NCBI GenBank assembly: GCA_018660405.1
Contig: JABJKL010000145.1
Location: 1-5,506 of the forward strand
Direction of reading: 5' to 3'
Length of the DNA: 5,506 nt
From: Pseudomonadota bacterium
Lineage (GTDB): Bacteria > Pseudomonadota > Gammaproteobacteria > Arenicellales > Arenicellaceae
Shown: one piece after another, positions 5,088 through 5,506 of the stretch
How positions within the stretch are numbered: the stretch's first letter is position 1
How the letters are laid out: each line of letters opens with the position of its first letter
Position numbers and translations under genes: made by a program
The notes under the pieces: generated by a model
Told to the model about the DNA's origin: nothing
What the model saw: the letters and a program-made list of their open reading frames with translations, nothing else
The model's database searches: none

Positions 5088-5506
5088 ATGAGTACAGGAT
5101 CAATTAAGCAAAGCACCCGATTTTCGATATTCGCGGCCGTAGGTATCGCCATTTTGTTGACTGGCTGTAACCGCAGTGATGTTGGTTTCGAATATATCCA
5201 TTTGCCGGGTACAGAACCTGCGGCTGGTGCAAATATGCCGTTCACATCTGCTATCAGAGTTCATTCGGGAAACGTAGTCTTCTTGTCGGGTATAACCGCC
5301 GCTCCCGTTCCCCATAGCCATCCACATATACCCGCTGAATTCGATAATCTGAACTTCAGTGCAGCCGCGCAGGCTGAATCCATTATGCAACGATTGACCC
5401 AGACAATGGAGGCCGCGGGTGGCAAGATCACCGATATTATCCAAGTAACCCGATTTGTAAAAGATGTGGGGGCCAATCAAGACGAAATCAATCAGGTGAT
5501 GAATCG
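5088..5506 (+). CDS. RidA/YjgF/YER057c-family lipoprotein, truncated at the right edge
   Basis: The visible 139 codons start with a lipoprotein signal: K7 and R11, a hydrophobic core (about 12-24), then the lipobox LTGC with C27 as the expected lipid-modified residue. Asn follows the Cys, so there is no Asp retention signal and outer-membrane sorting is expected. From about residue 49 the sequence follows the RidA pattern: PFTSAIRVHSGNVVFLSGIT, then a QAESIMQRLTQTMEAAGG helix, then ITDIIQVTRFVKD, the typical alpha-helix and strand before the family's N-E motif. RidA proteins are normally cytosolic, about 130 residues long, and hydrolyse reactive enamines/imines; others in the family have different or unknown roles. 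The part with the key catalytic Arg lies beyond the window, so deaminase activity cannot be judged. Residues 74-80 (VPHSHPH) form a His-rich insertion. The start is fixed by an in-frame TAA 3 nt upstream. Confidence 0.85.
   Translation, partial: MSTGSIKQSTRFSIFAAVGIAILLTGCNRSDVGFEYIHLPGTEPAAGANMPFTSAIRVHSGNVVFLSGITAAPVPHSHPHIPAEFDNLNFSAAAQAESIMQRLTQTMEAAGGKITDIIQVTRFVKDVGANQDEINQVMN

Noticed and set aside
5100..5480. Two minus-strand frames (126 and 71 codons) opposite the right-edge gene.
   Set aside because: They are antisense to the RidA-like lipoprotein, which has a ribosome site, lipobox and family motifs; the minus-strand translations look like shadow sequence.

Overview
The window looks like chromosomal DNA from a Gram-negative bacterium, most likely a free-living, possibly marine, gammaproteobacterium. 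The grounds are moderate GC (mid-to-upper 40s % by eye), a diderm-type lipoprotein signal, a DUF6152-type secreted protein, and an omega-amino acid:pyruvate transaminase of the Pseudomonas type. Taxonomy is inferred from protein character only. No rRNA, tRNA, CRISPR array, insertion sequence or phage gene was seen.

Left part (1-2964, minus strand). Three tightly packed genes read right to left: an SSF-family sodium:solute symporter, a class III beta-alanine:pyruvate transaminase (bauA-like), and the first 44 codons of a CoA-acylating (methyl)malonate-semialdehyde dehydrogenase (mmsA-like), cut by the window edge. The symporter stop and the transaminase start are 3 nt apart. The dehydrogenase starts at a TTG inside the transaminase gene, a 17-nt overlap. 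Together they read as a beta-alanine catabolic operon: uptake, transamination to malonate semialdehyde, then oxidative decarboxylation to acetyl-CoA. The symporter substrate is inferred from this context.

Middle (2965-3346). This 382-nt gap has no intact convincing gene. It contains an extended -10 promoter candidate for the operon, a 12-13 nt near-direct repeat, and a short minus-strand stretch that reads like a protein C-terminus if one missing base is restored. That stretch may be a decayed gene or chance.

Right part (3347-5506). Two minus-strand genes encode exported proteins: a VOC/glyoxalase-fold protein with a signal peptide and, 22 nt downstream, a DUF6152-type periplasmic protein. 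Across a 204-nt gap, on the plus strand, lies a RidA/YjgF-family protein carrying a lipoprotein signal, truncated by the right edge. All three carry export signals although VOC and RidA proteins are normally cytosolic. This exported cluster is the most unusual part of the window.
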